From contig JAKAGZ010000004.1 in the NCBI GenBank assembly GCA_021815365.1, forward strand, positions 13,064 through 77,063: a stretch of DNA of 64,000 nt, written 5' to 3'. This stretch comes from Bacteroidota bacterium. Lineage in GTDB: Bacteria > Bacteroidota > Ignavibacteria > Ignavibacteriales > Ignavibacteriaceae. Shown one piece after another: positions 8,078 to 17,406 of the stretch. The stretch's first letter is position 1. Each line of letters begins with the position of its first letter. The translations under genes were made by a program, and so were the position numbers. The notes beneath the pieces are model-generated. The model did no database searches. It saw nothing but the letters and a program-made list of their open reading frames with translations, and had not been told where the DNA came from.

Positions 8078-8476
8078 ATGAACAAAACAAAAGAACGGAT
8101 AGAATATTGGCTTGACTTAGCAAACTATGACCTTGCTACAGCAAAAGTAATGTTGGAATAGAAAAGATATTTATATCTCGGATTCATGTGCCATCAGGTT
8201 ATTGAAAAAAGTATTAAGGCATATTACTGGCATAGTAAGAAATCTGAACCACCTTATATTCATAATCTTTTTCTGCTTGCTGAAAAATCGGGGTTTATAA
8301 ATTTAGTCGATGACGGGAAAAAGGAATTGATCAATGAATTAATACCCTTAAATATTCAGGCACGATACCCAGAAGATAAGGTGGCATTACTTAAAAAGCT
8401 GAATTATAACAAATCACGTTCTTTATATAAAAGAACGAAGGAACTACTCGAATGGATAGAAAAATTATTAAAATAG
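8078..8476 (+). pseudogene. HEPN-domain protein with in-frame amber stop
   Basis: From the ATG at 8078 the frame encodes a HEPN protein opening (E-R-I-E-Y-W-L-D-L-A-N-Y-D-L-A-T-A-K). It meets TAG at 8159-8161 (codon 28) and then continues in the same frame with R-Y-L-Y-L-G-F-M-C-H-Q-V-I-E-K to 8476. The typical family sequence runs across this point without a break, so TAG is a nonsense change. Restart at the ATG at 8186 would give 96 residues lacking helix 1. HEPN proteins of this type pair with MNT nucleotidyltransferases in toxin-antitoxin modules. The downstream MNT gene overlaps it by 25 bases. It is probably an inactivated toxin; suppression or a sequencing error cannot be excluded. Confidence 0.8.
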
Positions 8477-8757
8477 TTAAGCAATATGCTGAATTGGTTA
8501 AAGATGTTACTGACGTTGACATGATTGTACTATACGGCTCGGCAGCAAAAGGAAAAATGAAGGAATACAGTGATATTGATGTTGCGATAATTGTAGATGA
8601 TTTGACTGAAGATTATTTAGAACTAAGTACGAAATTAGTAAGGCTAATACATAAAGTAGACATACGAATTGAGCCTAACTTATTAATTCGTAAGTACAAT
8701 AAGAGCGGATTTATTGACACTATTTTGAAAGAAGGAAAAATTATTTATGCTGCGTAA
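8452..8757 (+). CDS. MNT-domain nucleotidyltransferase (antitoxin of HEPN/MNT pair)
   Basis: This 101-residue minimal nucleotidyltransferase has the pol-beta signature G-S-A-A-K-G (about 29-34) followed by S-D-I-D-V-A-I-I-V (about 41-49), with both metal-binding aspartates in place. In known HEPN/MNT modules the MNT protein neutralises the HEPN RNase, in some cases by adding AMP to it. The start overlaps the HEPN frame by 25 bases, as is usual for translational coupling. The MNT gene looks intact although its HEPN partner has a stop codon. Confidence 0.85.
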   Translation: MDRKIIKIVKQYAELVKDVTDVDMIVLYGSAAKGKMKEYSDIDVAIIVDDLTEDYLELSTKLVRLIHKVDIRIEPNLLIRKYNKSGFIDTILKEGKIIYAA

Positions 8758-8951
8758 ATTACAAGCCGCTATATAATCTGCAATCAGTTAGTAAAATGCC
8801 TCCCCGTCTTCCTGCTCAAAAGTACTTCTCTGTTATCAAACAACATTTATTATAGATCATTTAATATTGGATAGTCAGTCCAGAAATTTTTAAGTTAAGG
8901 CGTCTTCTGAAATTCATTTTATCATCGCTTACTAACAATGCGAGGTCAGAA

Positions 8952-10346
8952 ATGTTTGATACTAAAATTTACATTCAAAGAAGAGAGATATTAAAAAAAT
9001 CTCTGGGAACAGGATTTATTCTTCTGCTTGGAAATGAAGAAAGCCCAATGAATTATACTGACAATCAGTATCCTTTCCGGCAGGACAGCACATTTCTATA
9101 TTACTTTGGAATAGATCACCCCGGTTTTGCTGCCGCAATAGATATTGACGAAGATAAAGAATATATTTTCGGTGACGACATTACAGTAAGCGATATAGTA
9201 TGGATGGGTCCGCAGCCTTCTGTGGCAGAAAGGGCTGCCAAAGCAGGAGTAAAAACTTCAGCTTCGCTCAGGGAGATGGAAGATATAATTAAAAGAGTCA
9301 TTGCCCGCGGGCGTCAGGTGCACTATCTTCCCCAATACCGCGCTTTCAACATTTTAAAGATTGAACACTTGCTTGGCATTCATCCTAAAAGAATGAAAGA
9401 ATACTCCTCGCAGTTATTAATAAATGCTGTTGCATCGCAGAGACTAAAAAAAGCTCCCGAAGAAATAAGAGAAATTGAGAAAGCTCTTGACATCGCTTAT
9501 GAAATGCAAACCACAGCAATGAGGGTTGCTTCCCCCGGTAAAAATGAAAAAGAAATTGCAGGCATAATGGAAGGCATCGCTGTATCAAGAGGAGGAAGGC
9601 TCGCATTCCCGACTATCTTTTCAAAAAACGGGCAGACACTGCACAATCATTTCCAGGGAAATAAACTGAAAGCAGGCGACATAGTTGTCAACGATTCAGG
9701 TGCAGAAACTGCCATGCATTATGCAAGCGATATTACAAGAACCTTTCCAGTAAAAGGAAAATTTACTAACATCCAAAAAGATATTTATCAGACTGTCCTC
9801 GATATGCAGCTAACCGCAATTGCTGAAATTAAACCTGGAGTAACTTACCGCTCAGTCCATCTTTCTGCTGCAAAAATTCTTGCAGAAAATTTTATAGCAG
9901 CCGGACTTATGAAAGGCAATGCAGAGGAAGCAGTAAATGCAGGTGCACACGCTCTCTTCTTCCCTCACGGGCTTGGCCATTTAATGGGGCTTGACGTTCA
10001 CGACATGGAAAATTTAGGCGAAAGCAACACAGGGTATGACAATAAAACAAAAAGAAGCGATCAGTTTGGTCTTACTTATTTACGCTTCGCAAAAGAATTG
10101 GAACCAGGAATTGTGCTTACTGTTGAACCGGGAATTTATTTTATTCCTGAACTGATTGATATGTGGAAGAAAGAAAATAAGTTTAAGAATTTTATTAATT
10201 ATGACAAGGTTAACAAATTTAAAAAATTCGGCGGTATCAGGATTGAAGACGACATTTTAGTAACGACAAAAGGCTGTAAGGTTTTGGGAAAGCCAATACC
10301 TAAAACAATTAAAGAAGTTGAGAAGCTTGCTTCGATGAGGAAATAA
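8952..10346 (+). CDS. pepP: Xaa-Pro aminopeptidase (M24B, PepP-like)
   Basis: It removes the N-terminal residue from peptides with proline in the second position, using two metal ions in a cytoplasmic creatinase-fold enzyme. The 464 residues have an N-terminal aminopeptidase P domain (about 1-170). The five metal ligands are D248 (V-V-N-D-S-G), D260 (Y-A-S-D-I-T-R-T-F-P), H343 (P-H-G-L-G-H), E392 (V-E-P-G-I-Y-F) and E432 (R-I-E-D-D). gagg precedes the ATG. It is followed 42 bases later by proline dehydrogenase and then a HOGA-like aldolase on the same strand, suggesting that the operon recovers proline and perhaps hydroxyproline from peptides. Confidence 0.95.
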   Translation: MFDTKIYIQRREILKKSLGTGFILLLGNEESPMNYTDNQYPFRQDSTFLYYFGIDHPGFAAAIDIDEDKEYIFGDDITVSDIVWMGPQPSVAERAAKAGVKTSASLREMEDIIKRVIARGRQVHYLPQYRAFNILKIEHLLGIHPKRMKEYSSQLLINAVASQRLKKAPEEIREIEKALDIAYEMQTTAMRVASPGKNEKEIAGIMEGIAVSRGGRLAFPTIFSKNGQTLHNHFQGNKLKAGDIVVNDSGAETAMHYASDITRTFPVKGKFTNIQKDIYQTVLDMQLTAIAEIKPGVTYRSVHLSAAKILAENFIAAGLMKGNAEEAVNAGAHALFFPHGLGHLMGLDVHDMENLGESNTGYDNKTKRSDQFGLTYLRFAKELEPGIVLTVEPGIYFIPELIDMWKKENKFKNFINYDKVNKFKKFGGIRIEDDILVTTKGCKVLGKPIPKTIKEVEKLASMRK

Positions 10347-10388
10347 TTTCCATTTTAATTTTTCAACTCATTTAAAGGAGAATAACAA

Positions 10389-11321
10389 ATGGGTGCGATG
10401 AGAAACGTTCTTCTTTGGGCTTCTGAAAACCCAACGCTTAAAAAGAAAGTCCCGCAGATGAAATTTGTTCAGAGAGCATTAAAAAGATTTATGCCGGGAG
10501 AAAATGCTGAGGATGCACTCTTAGCGGCGAGGCTTTTAATGAACAACAACATCCCGGCAGTATTCACAAGGCTGGGAGAAAATCTTGTTAACATTTCTGA
10601 AGCTACTGAAGTTACGCATCACTATTTAGACCTGATAGATAAAATTTTCGCAGAGAAACTTGATGTGGAAATTTCTCTGAAGCTTACACAGCTTGGTTTC
10701 GACCTTTCAGTTGATGAGACGCATAATAATTTAAAGAAGATTTTACAGAAGGCGAAAGAACTTCTGCATAACACAGTCTGGATTGATATGGAAGGAAGCG
10801 CATATACTACAAAAACAATAGACTTCTATAAAAAAATAAAAAGCGAAGAAGAGAATGTAGGCTTATGCCTGCAGGCATACCTCTTTAGAACCCATGAAGA
10901 TTTGAACGAACTAATTAAGATTAACCCTTCAATCAGGCTTGTTAAAGGGGCATACAATGAACCGCACGATATTGCATTAAAAGATAAATTCAGAGTTGAT
11001 GAAAATTATCTTGACCTTTCACAAAAAATGCTGGCAAAAGTAAAGGAAGGCAAACTGAAAGCAGTATTCGGTACACACGACTTAAAAATTCTGAATGCAA
11101 TTGATAATTACTCAAGCACGATCGGACTTGAGAAGAACAAGTATGAGTTCCATATGTTATATGGAATAAAAACAAACGAACAACTGCGGCTTGCAAACGA
11201 AGGACATAAAATTAGAGTGCTTATAAGTTATGGTTCAGCCTGGTACCCATGGTATATGAGAAGATTAGCTGAACGACCTGCAAATGTAAATTTTGTGCTA
11301 AAAAATATTTTTTCAAATTAA
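10389..11321 (+). CDS. Proline dehydrogenase (monofunctional, PutB-like)
   Basis: This 310-residue protein matches the single-domain FAD proline dehydrogenases, which oxidise proline to pyrroline-5-carboxylate and pass electrons to quinone. The barrel motifs are recognisable: W-I-D-M-E-G-S at about 131-137, R-L-V-K-G-A-Y-N-E-P (about 178-187), and the C-terminal F-H-M-L-Y-G-I ... Y-G-S-A-W-Y-P-W-Y-M-R-R-L-A-E-R, where the arginines bind the substrate carboxylate. aaggag stands before the ATG (10375-10380). It lies between pepP and a HOGA-like aldolase. No pyrroline-5-carboxylate dehydrogenase is visible in the window. Confidence 0.93.
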   Translation: MGAMRNVLLWASENPTLKKKVPQMKFVQRALKRFMPGENAEDALLAARLLMNNNIPAVFTRLGENLVNISEATEVTHHYLDLIDKIFAEKLDVEISLKLTQLGFDLSVDETHNNLKKILQKAKELLHNTVWIDMEGSAYTTKTIDFYKKIKSEEENVGLCLQAYLFRTHEDLNELIKINPSIRLVKGAYNEPHDIALKDKFRVDENYLDLSQKMLAKVKEGKLKAVFGTHDLKILNAIDNYSSTIGLEKNKYEFHMLYGIKTNEQLRLANEGHKIRVLISYGSAWYPWYMRRLAERPANVNFVLKNIFSN

Positions 11322-11329
11322 CGGACAAC

Positions 11330-12220
11330 ATGATAAAAGGAATTTTCCCGCCGATTACAACACCATTCGTAAACGACGAAATAGCTTTCGATAAACTCGC
11401 TGAAAATATTTCCCGGTGGAACGACACCGAATTAGCGGGATATGTTGTTTTAGGCTCCAACGGTGAGAGCGCTTTTTTAACCAGGGAAGAAAAATTAAAA
11501 CTTATTGAATCTGTAAAAGAAAATTCGGCTGAAGATAAAAAAGTAATAGCAGGCACAGGCTCAGATTCGATCAAAGAAACTATCGCTCTTACAAATGCTG
11601 CCGCAGAAAGTGGTGCCGATTATGCCCTCATACTGACCCCATCTTTCTTCAAAGAAAAGATGGATAGCAATTCTTTCATAAAATATTTTACGGCTGTCGC
11701 TGACAAATCTGAAATTCCTGTTATCATTTACAACGTTCCGAAATTCACAGGAGTAAATATAGAAGCGCACGCTGTTTCTAAGCTTTCCGAACATAAAAAT
11801 ATAATCGGCTTAAAGAACAGTTCTGAGAACACGGCACATCTGTCCGAGATAATCTACAATACTCCAAAAGATTTTGTAACGCTTGTTGGGACAGCATCGG
11901 TATTATATCCGGGGCTGTGTGCCGGTGCAGCCGGAGGTATTGTTGCTTTAGCAAACATCGCTCCTAAAGAGTGCGTAAATATTTACAAATTATTTATAGA
12001 AAATAAACACGGCGAAGCTCTTGAATTGCAAAACAGAATGATACCCGTCAATAAAGCTGTTACTGGCAAATACGGCGTAGCTGGTTTGAAAGCAGCAATG
12101 GATATGCTCGGCTATTTCGGCGGAGAGCCAAGAGCTCCTTTCAATATTCTTAGCCCAAATGAAATTGAAAACCTGAGATGTATTTTAATAAAAGCTGGTT
12201 TACTAATGTTGCAGAATTAA
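11330..12220 (+). CDS. DapA-family aldolase, probable 4-hydroxy-2-oxoglutarate aldolase
   Basis: A 296-residue lyase of the DHDPS/NAL superfamily with the Schiff-base lysine K162 (I-I-G-L-K-N-S) and catalytic Y134 (V-I-I-Y-N-V-P). The substrate loop reads G-S-N-G-E (42-46), as in 4-hydroxy-2-oxoglutarate aldolase, rather than the G-T-T-G-E of true DapA. The C-terminal third (A-V-T...G-V-A-G-L-K-A-A-M-D...G-Y-F-G-G-E-P-R-A-P) also resembles eukaryotic HOGA1. HOGA splits 4-hydroxy-2-oxoglutarate into pyruvate and glyoxylate, the last step of hydroxyproline breakdown. The start lies nine bases after proline dehydrogenase. A DapA role is the alternative. The stop TAA lies inside the 7-bp target duplication of the following miniature element. 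Confidence 0.8.
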   Translation: MIKGIFPPITTPFVNDEIAFDKLAENISRWNDTELAGYVVLGSNGESAFLTREEKLKLIESVKENSAEDKKVIAGTGSDSIKETIALTNAAAESGADYALILTPSFFKEKMDSNSFIKYFTAVADKSEIPVIIYNVPKFTGVNIEAHAVSKLSEHKNIIGLKNSSENTAHLSEIIYNTPKDFVTLVGTASVLYPGLCAGAAGGIVALANIAPKECVNIYKLFIENKHGEALELQNRMIPVNKAVTGKYGVAGLKAAMDMLGYFGGEPRAPFNILSPNEIENLRCILIKAGLLMLQN

Positions 12221-12223
12221 TAA

Positions 12224-12366
12224 CTCATTTTAAGCTGAGCTGAAAAATAACATCTTTTCTGAATAAAATAGATAAACACTCTTTTTAAAAAGTATCATTT
12301 TAGTGGACTACCAGCTAAATAGTAAAGATGTCATCTTTTACACTATCTGATTACCTATAAGATGAG
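12224..12366. mobile_element. Family II miniature element, divergent 143-bp copy
   Basis: Perfect 7-bp direct repeats TTAATAA at 12217-12223 and 12367-12373 flank it. The ends read CTCATTTTAAGC and, on the other strand, CTCATCTTATAGG. Inside are aacatctttt and gatgacatcttt, the core motif of the family. The termini differ from the other three copies (CTCAT instead of CTGAA), so this is a subfamily or a decayed copy. The left repeat contains the stop codon of the aldolase gene. Confidence 0.75.
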
Positions 12367-12427
12367 TTAATAAATGAATCTTAATTGAACCGATCGTTGC
12401 TGAGTCAAAAACTAATTCATTTCCCTT

Positions 12428-14290
12428 TTACTGAAGAATTTTAGGAAGAATAAAATAAGCTTTTGTACCTTCATCCTTTTTGCTTTCTATTTTTATACTT
12501 CCTTCCAGCAAATCAATATATCTTTTTGTTATTGCCAGACCAAGTCCTGTACCTTCAAATTTTCTGCTGAGACCAGTATCTTCCTGGCTGAAAGTTTCAA
12601 ACAAATGTTTCTGATATTCTTCAGACATGCCTATCCCTTCATCAAGCACAGAGAAAAATATCTTATCGTCTCTCTCTTCCGCAGTGATTAAAATGCTTCC
12701 CTGGTTGCTGTACTTTATCGAGTTGCTCAGCAAATTCAGGATCACGCCGTTAAGACAATATTCGTCAGTGGTGATCTGAATGTCCGGCGGATTAATATCA
12801 GTTTTGATCACGAGATTCTTTTCACCGGCTAATGGCTTAACGACGTGTATCACATCGCTGATAACTTTTGCTATTGAAACAGGTTTAATTTTAAGCCGGA
12901 AATCCCCCGCTTCGAGCCTTGATATATCAAGTATCTGTGTAATAGTGCTCAGCAGACGCTGGCTCGCATTATTGATACCCTCAAAGAAATACTTATCTTC
13001 AGGGTTTATAACATTCGAGTAAGCTGCATCTAAAATTTGTGTATATCCTAAAATGGCGTTAAGTGGTGTGCGTATTTCGTGCGACATGGTTGACAGAAAG
13101 GCGGTTTTTAATCTGTTGGCTTCTTCCGCTTTTTCTTTTGCAGCTATTAACTCAGTCATTATTTTTCTTCTTTCAGTAATATCTCTCGCAACACCGATCA
13201 GTGCAATAGCATTACCGGAATTATCTTTAACTATTGAGGTTGATAAAAAGACCGGGAACTCCGTGCCGTCCTTTTTTTTATTTATCATTTCACCGTGCCA
13301 TCCTCCTTTCAGGGTCTTTTCGAGAATTTCCCGGTGTAATTTATCTGAATTCGTTCCGGAGCCTACAATTGAAATGTCTTTGCCTAATATCTCTTCCTCT
13401 TTAAAACCGTAGGTATTCTGGAAAGCTTCATTAACGAAGAGTGTTTTATTATTCGTATCTGTAATGCTCACACATTCGGAAATGCTTTTAAGAGATTGCG
13501 CAAGCATTACCAGTTTTTCCTGTGTAGTTTTTTCTTCAGTTACATTTCTGGCTAAAGCAATCCTTGCTTTGTGTCCTTCATAATCAATTTCATGAGAGAT
13601 CATTTCAACATAAAAAACCGTTCCGTCTTTTTTAATATGACGCCAGTATTTTAACTGATGTACTGCGGTTTTTGAATCTGCCGGATAATCTGTTAACGAA
13701 TGGTGATCTTCTTTGTGAAGTATGTCACTCATAGTTAATTTCAAAAATTCCCTCAAGGTATATCCATACTCACGAATTGCTGCAGCGTTTACAGCAAAAA
13801 TTTTAAGGGAACTGGCATCATAAACAAAAAACGGGATCGGGCTATTTCTAAAGAGCTTCCTGTATTTCAACTCGCTCTTTCTCAATTTTTCGACTGCGTT
13901 TTTTTTCTCTCTTTCTGATTTTCTGAATTCAACTGCATTCAAAACTGCTGAAGGTAATCTTGTCAAACTCTTTTTGAGAATATAATCGTAGGCTCCTTGT
14001 TTAATACATTCTACTGCAACTTCTTCAGATTGTGTGCCTGTAACTAATATAACAGGAATGTCAGGATGATTGTTCCTGATATAATGTATTGCATCAAGAC
14101 CGCTAAATTCATCTAATTGATAATCGGCAAGTATAACATCCGGGTTAAGATCACGTACTGACTTAATAAAATCTTTTTTGTTTTCGATGCGGTAAGCAGT
14201 GAACTGGATCCGCGAGCGGGAAAATGCCTGTACCATAAGTTCATAATCATGCACAAGGTCTTCTAAAACAAGTATAACTAATTTATTCAT
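12428..14290 (-). CDS. Hybrid sensor histidine kinase: receiver-PAS-PAS-HisKA-HATPase
   Basis: The 620 residues start with a receiver domain (about 1-120, phosphoacceptor D56 in I-L-A-D-Y-Q-L-D). Two PAS domains follow (about 140-255 and 265-375, each closing with a T-E-E/T-E-R motif). Then come HisKA (H404 in M-S-H-E-I-R-T-P-L-N) and an HATPase with N-L-L-S-N-S-I-K-Y, D-E-G-I-G-M and G-T-G-L-G-L-A-I. No transmembrane segment is seen, so it is probably a cytoplasmic sensor. The kinase half closely resembles that of the upstream gene (F-S-Q-E-D...L-S-R-K/R-F-E-G-T-G-L-G-L-A-I-T-K-R-Y), pointing to duplication. The signal is unknown. Confidence 0.93.
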   Translation of the reverse strand: MNKLVILVLEDLVHDYELMVQAFSRSRIQFTAYRIENKKDFIKSVRDLNPDVILADYQLDEFSGLDAIHYIRNNHPDIPVILVTGTQSEEVAVECIKQGAYDYILKKSLTRLPSAVLNAVEFRKSEREKKNAVEKLRKSELKYRKLFRNSPIPFFVYDASSLKIFAVNAAAIREYGYTLREFLKLTMSDILHKEDHHSLTDYPADSKTAVHQLKYWRHIKKDGTVFYVEMISHEIDYEGHKARIALARNVTEEKTTQEKLVMLAQSLKSISECVSITDTNNKTLFVNEAFQNTYGFKEEEILGKDISIVGSGTNSDKLHREILEKTLKGGWHGEMINKKKDGTEFPVFLSTSIVKDNSGNAIALIGVARDITERRKIMTELIAAKEKAEEANRLKTAFLSTMSHEIRTPLNAILGYTQILDAAYSNVINPEDKYFFEGINNASQRLLSTITQILDISRLEAGDFRLKIKPVSIAKVISDVIHVVKPLAGEKNLVIKTDINPPDIQITTDEYCLNGVILNLLSNSIKYSNQGSILITAEERDDKIFFSVLDEGIGMSEEYQKHLFETFSQEDTGLSRKFEGTGLGLAITKRYIDLLEGSIKIESKKDEGTKAYFILPKILQ

Positions 14291-14324
14291 TGTAATCTAT
14301 TCCTTAACACCGAAACCCGGCACT

Positions 14325-16946
14325 TTAAATATTTTTAGGGAGTCTGAACGTCATAGTAGTTCCTTCCCCCTTCTTGCTTTTTACGTCAATAGTCCCTCCG
14401 AGCAGTTCAAGATATCTCTTGGTAATAGCCAAGCCCAGACCTGTGCCTTCAAACCTTCTGCTTAATCCAACGTCTTCCTGGCTGAAAGTTTCAAAGAGAT
14501 GTTTTTTATATTCTTCTGACATACCTATGCCCTGATCCATAACAGAACAAATAACAGAATTATTATCGCAGGTAAGTTCGGTAGTGATTGTTCCTTTGTT
14601 ACTGTACTTTATTGCGTTGCTCAGCAGATTAACAAGAACACCGCCGAGACAATATTCGTCAGTATTAATTATTATTTCTTCTGCGGGCAGCAGCATTTTC
14701 ATTTCTAATTTTTTCTTTTCTGCCTGAAGATGCAGCACATTATAAGCTGACCCGATACATTTATTGATTGAAAGAGGTTTTATATTTAATGAAAAATCAT
14801 CAGCCTCAAGCCTTGAAATGTCCAGAACATGTGTAATTGTATCGAGCAATCTGTTTCCGGCTTCTTCCATCGAAATAAATAACTGTTTATCTTCCTGTCC
14901 TGCACTATCATAATAAACTTCTTTCAAAATACTGCTGAAGCCGAGAATAGCGTTAAGCGGGCTTCTGATCTCGTGAGAGACCATAGATAAGAATGCACTT
15001 TTAAGGCGATTGGCTTCCTCAGCATTTTCTTTAGCTTTGATGAGTTCGAGTTCAGCTTTTTTCCTGTCACTGATATCGCGGACAAAGCCCTCAAAATATG
15101 GCTTATTTTTTCCAGAGTTTTTTATTACGTGAGCATCAAGCTGAACCCAGATTTTCTCGCCGTCCTTCTTCAGCCATTCTAACTCAATACCGGCAACTGT
15201 ACCTACCGGCTCAAATTCCCTGATCAGTTTTTCTCTTAATTTTTTGTTGGAATAAAATTCATTTATATTATGCTGCATTAATTCATCAGCAGAACTATAT
15301 CCAAGTATTTGCGCCAATCTTATATTTGCGGTAATTATTTTTCCATCGAGAGTTGACTGATAAACACCAACAGGCGCAAGCTCAAACAGGTCTCTGTACT
15401 TTTCTTCTGACTCTCGTAAAACATCCTCAGCTCGTTTGCGGTCTGTTATATCTCTGTAAATACCCTGAATAGCCTTTCTTCCTTGCCAGACAATTTCAGA
15501 AACACTGACTTCAAGATCTTTAACTTCCCCGCTTCGTGTCAGACCCTTCATTTCATATCTTGCAGGTGCAAACTTACCTTCATCAACTGCCTTAAAACGA
15601 TTGAGAATAAAAGGCATGCTTTCTTCTGCAACAATCCGAAGAGGATGAAAACCGGGCGAAGTAGCTTCTTCTGCAGAAATGCCAAAAAGTTTTTCCCACG
15701 CAGGATTAACAAGCACAAGTTTTTTATCCTGCAGCACATAAACAGCATCGCCCGAAGAATTGATAAGGTTCCTATAGTTCTCTTCTTTTTCGCGCAAAGT
15801 TTCTTCAGCTTCTTTACGTTCGGTTATATCCAATAAAGTTCCAATGACTGCCGGCTTTCCCTGGTAACTTGTTCTTGAACCGAATACCTCAACGTAAATT
15901 GTCTTCCCGTTTTTTTTCACGCCTCTAAATGCATAATGCATTGAATCAATTTCACCCGCTACTCTTTTGCGAAGGTTTTCCCCCACAGTTTCCCAGTCTT
16001 CAGGCAAAGTAACAAACTGTGGTCCCTTTTTATTAAGAAGCTCATCTACGGTGTAACCAAAGATATCAGCTAATTTTGGATTTAAATATTTAAAGATACC
16101 ATCCTGGATTAAATAAACCCCTGCGATCGAATTTTCTACCAGCGACCTGAACTTTTGCTCAGACTCTTCAATGGCGCTAATTGCTTTTTTCCTTTCAGTA
16201 ATATCCGAATGAACACCCAAAGAACCTATAACATTTCCTGATTTATCGTAAACCGGCGTCCCGCTGACTTCCAGATCAATAGGCGTCCCGTCTTTCTTCT
16301 TCATTTTTATTTCATATTTATCAGTGATGCCTTTTGTCCTGTCAAGATTTTTCTTTTTAATCAGCTCCTCGTTTTCTTTGTCTAAAAGAACCTCATAGCC
16401 CACTTTGCCTATTAATTCTTCTTTAGAGTAACCAAGCATTTCGCAGTAACGCTTATTTACAAATTTGATTATATCATCATTGTCGGCTAAAACAATCCCC
16501 TCACTGATAGTCTCGACTAAAGTTTTGTATTTTATTTCTTCTTCTATCAAAGCTTCTTTTGATTTTATGTTTTCAGTTACGTTGGTAACGGAAATAAATC
16601 TTGCCGGAGCTTCTTCGTACAGAATATTAGCGCCTGTTATATCAACATATACAATTGTACCATCCTTCTTCCTGTGTTTCTTTGTACCGATAAAATTATT
16701 TTCCGGATTGGAGCGGAGATGGTTCAGCATAAGTGGTCTTTCTTCTTCGGGTCTGATATCTAAAACGGTAAGGTCTAAAAACTCTTCCAACGAATAGCCG
16801 TAAAAATCTATTGCAGCTTTGTTAACAGATAAAAATTTTAGTGAATCCCTGTGAAAGACAAGCAGAGGGTTTGGATGATTCTCGAAGAGGAGTCTGTATA
16901 AATTTCCCTTATCAATGTTTTTTATCGCTTCTTTTTTTTCTTTCAT
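14325..16946 (-). CDS. Multi-PAS sensor histidine kinase
   Basis: An 873-residue protein with five successive PAS/PAC units (roughly 12-130, 135-255, 260-385, 388-510, 515-635), each with the typical N-x-x-x-x-x-x-x-G-Y/F or D-I-T-E/D-R-K features. HisKA follows (H658 in V-S-H-E-I-R-S-P-L-N), then an HATPase domain with N-L-L-S-N-A-I-K-Y, D-Q-G-I-G-M and G-T-G-L-G-L-A-I. No membrane segment or receiver is visible. It lies 34 bases upstream of the hybrid kinase and 88 bases downstream of a lone receiver, all on the minus strand, so the three probably form one signalling unit. The ligands of the PAS domains cannot be told from the sequence. Confidence 0.93.
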   Translation of the reverse strand: MKEKKEAIKNIDKGNLYRLLFENHPNPLLVFHRDSLKFLSVNKAAIDFYGYSLEEFLDLTVLDIRPEEERPLMLNHLRSNPENNFIGTKKHRKKDGTIVYVDITGANILYEEAPARFISVTNVTENIKSKEALIEEEIKYKTLVETISEGIVLADNDDIIKFVNKRYCEMLGYSKEELIGKVGYEVLLDKENEELIKKKNLDRTKGITDKYEIKMKKKDGTPIDLEVSGTPVYDKSGNVIGSLGVHSDITERKKAISAIEESEQKFRSLVENSIAGVYLIQDGIFKYLNPKLADIFGYTVDELLNKKGPQFVTLPEDWETVGENLRKRVAGEIDSMHYAFRGVKKNGKTIYVEVFGSRTSYQGKPAVIGTLLDITERKEAEETLREKEENYRNLINSSGDAVYVLQDKKLVLVNPAWEKLFGISAEEATSPGFHPLRIVAEESMPFILNRFKAVDEGKFAPARYEMKGLTRSGEVKDLEVSVSEIVWQGRKAIQGIYRDITDRKRAEDVLRESEEKYRDLFELAPVGVYQSTLDGKIITANIRLAQILGYSSADELMQHNINEFYSNKKLREKLIREFEPVGTVAGIELEWLKKDGEKIWVQLDAHVIKNSGKNKPYFEGFVRDISDRKKAELELIKAKENAEEANRLKSAFLSMVSHEIRSPLNAILGFSSILKEVYYDSAGQEDKQLFISMEEAGNRLLDTITHVLDISRLEADDFSLNIKPLSINKCIGSAYNVLHLQAEKKKLEMKMLLPAEEIIINTDEYCLGGVLVNLLSNAIKYSNKGTITTELTCDNNSVICSVMDQGIGMSEEYKKHLFETFSQEDVGLSRRFEGTGLGLAITKRYLELLGGTIDVKSKKGEGTTMTFRLPKNI

Positions 16947-17034
16947 AAAACGTTCAGCAGCTATGCAATATTAATATCTGGAGAATTATTTTAATGCCCG
17001 CCGTACACAAAAGAGTATACTAAAAATTCACGTA

Positions 17035-17406
17035 TTAAAGAGATAATACTTCTTTAACCAAAGTCTTAATGGTGATGCTCTCGAAAGGTTTTGATATATA
17101 ATGAGTACAACCAGCATTAAGGAACTCTTCTTTGTCTCCTCTCATAGCGTAAGCAGTTACAGCTACAACAGGAACATTTTCATAGCCCGGAATTTTTCTG
17201 ATACGCCTGGTTGCTTCCAATCCGTTCATTTCGCGTCCCAGTCCTATGTCCATTAATATTGCATCATATTTTTTCTCGCCTGCCATTTGAACAGCGCTGT
17301 ATCCGTCAAAAGCAATGTCAGCATCGCAAATCTCTTTCAGGAAAAGCCTCGTTACATCGCGGCTTGCTTTGTCGTCATCAACAATAAGTACGGTTGGTTT
17401 ATTCAT
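17035..17406 (-). CDS. Stand-alone receiver (CheY-like response regulator)
   Basis: 123 residues make a single receiver domain: acidic triad D10-D12, phosphoacceptor D53 (A-I-L-M-D-I-G-L-G) and the conserved lysine in I-S-K-P-F-E near 106. There is no output domain. It is the first gene of a minus-strand trio with two multi-PAS kinases. Likely roles are phosphotransfer to a partner or protein-protein control. No clear Shine-Dalgarno site precedes the ATG. Confidence 0.93.
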   Translation of the reverse strand: MNKPTVLIVDDDKASRDVTRLFLKEICDADIAFDGYSAVQMAGEKKYDAILMDIGLGREMNGLEATRRIRKIPGYENVPVVAVTAYAMRGDKEEFLNAGCTHYISKPFESITIKTLVKEVLSL

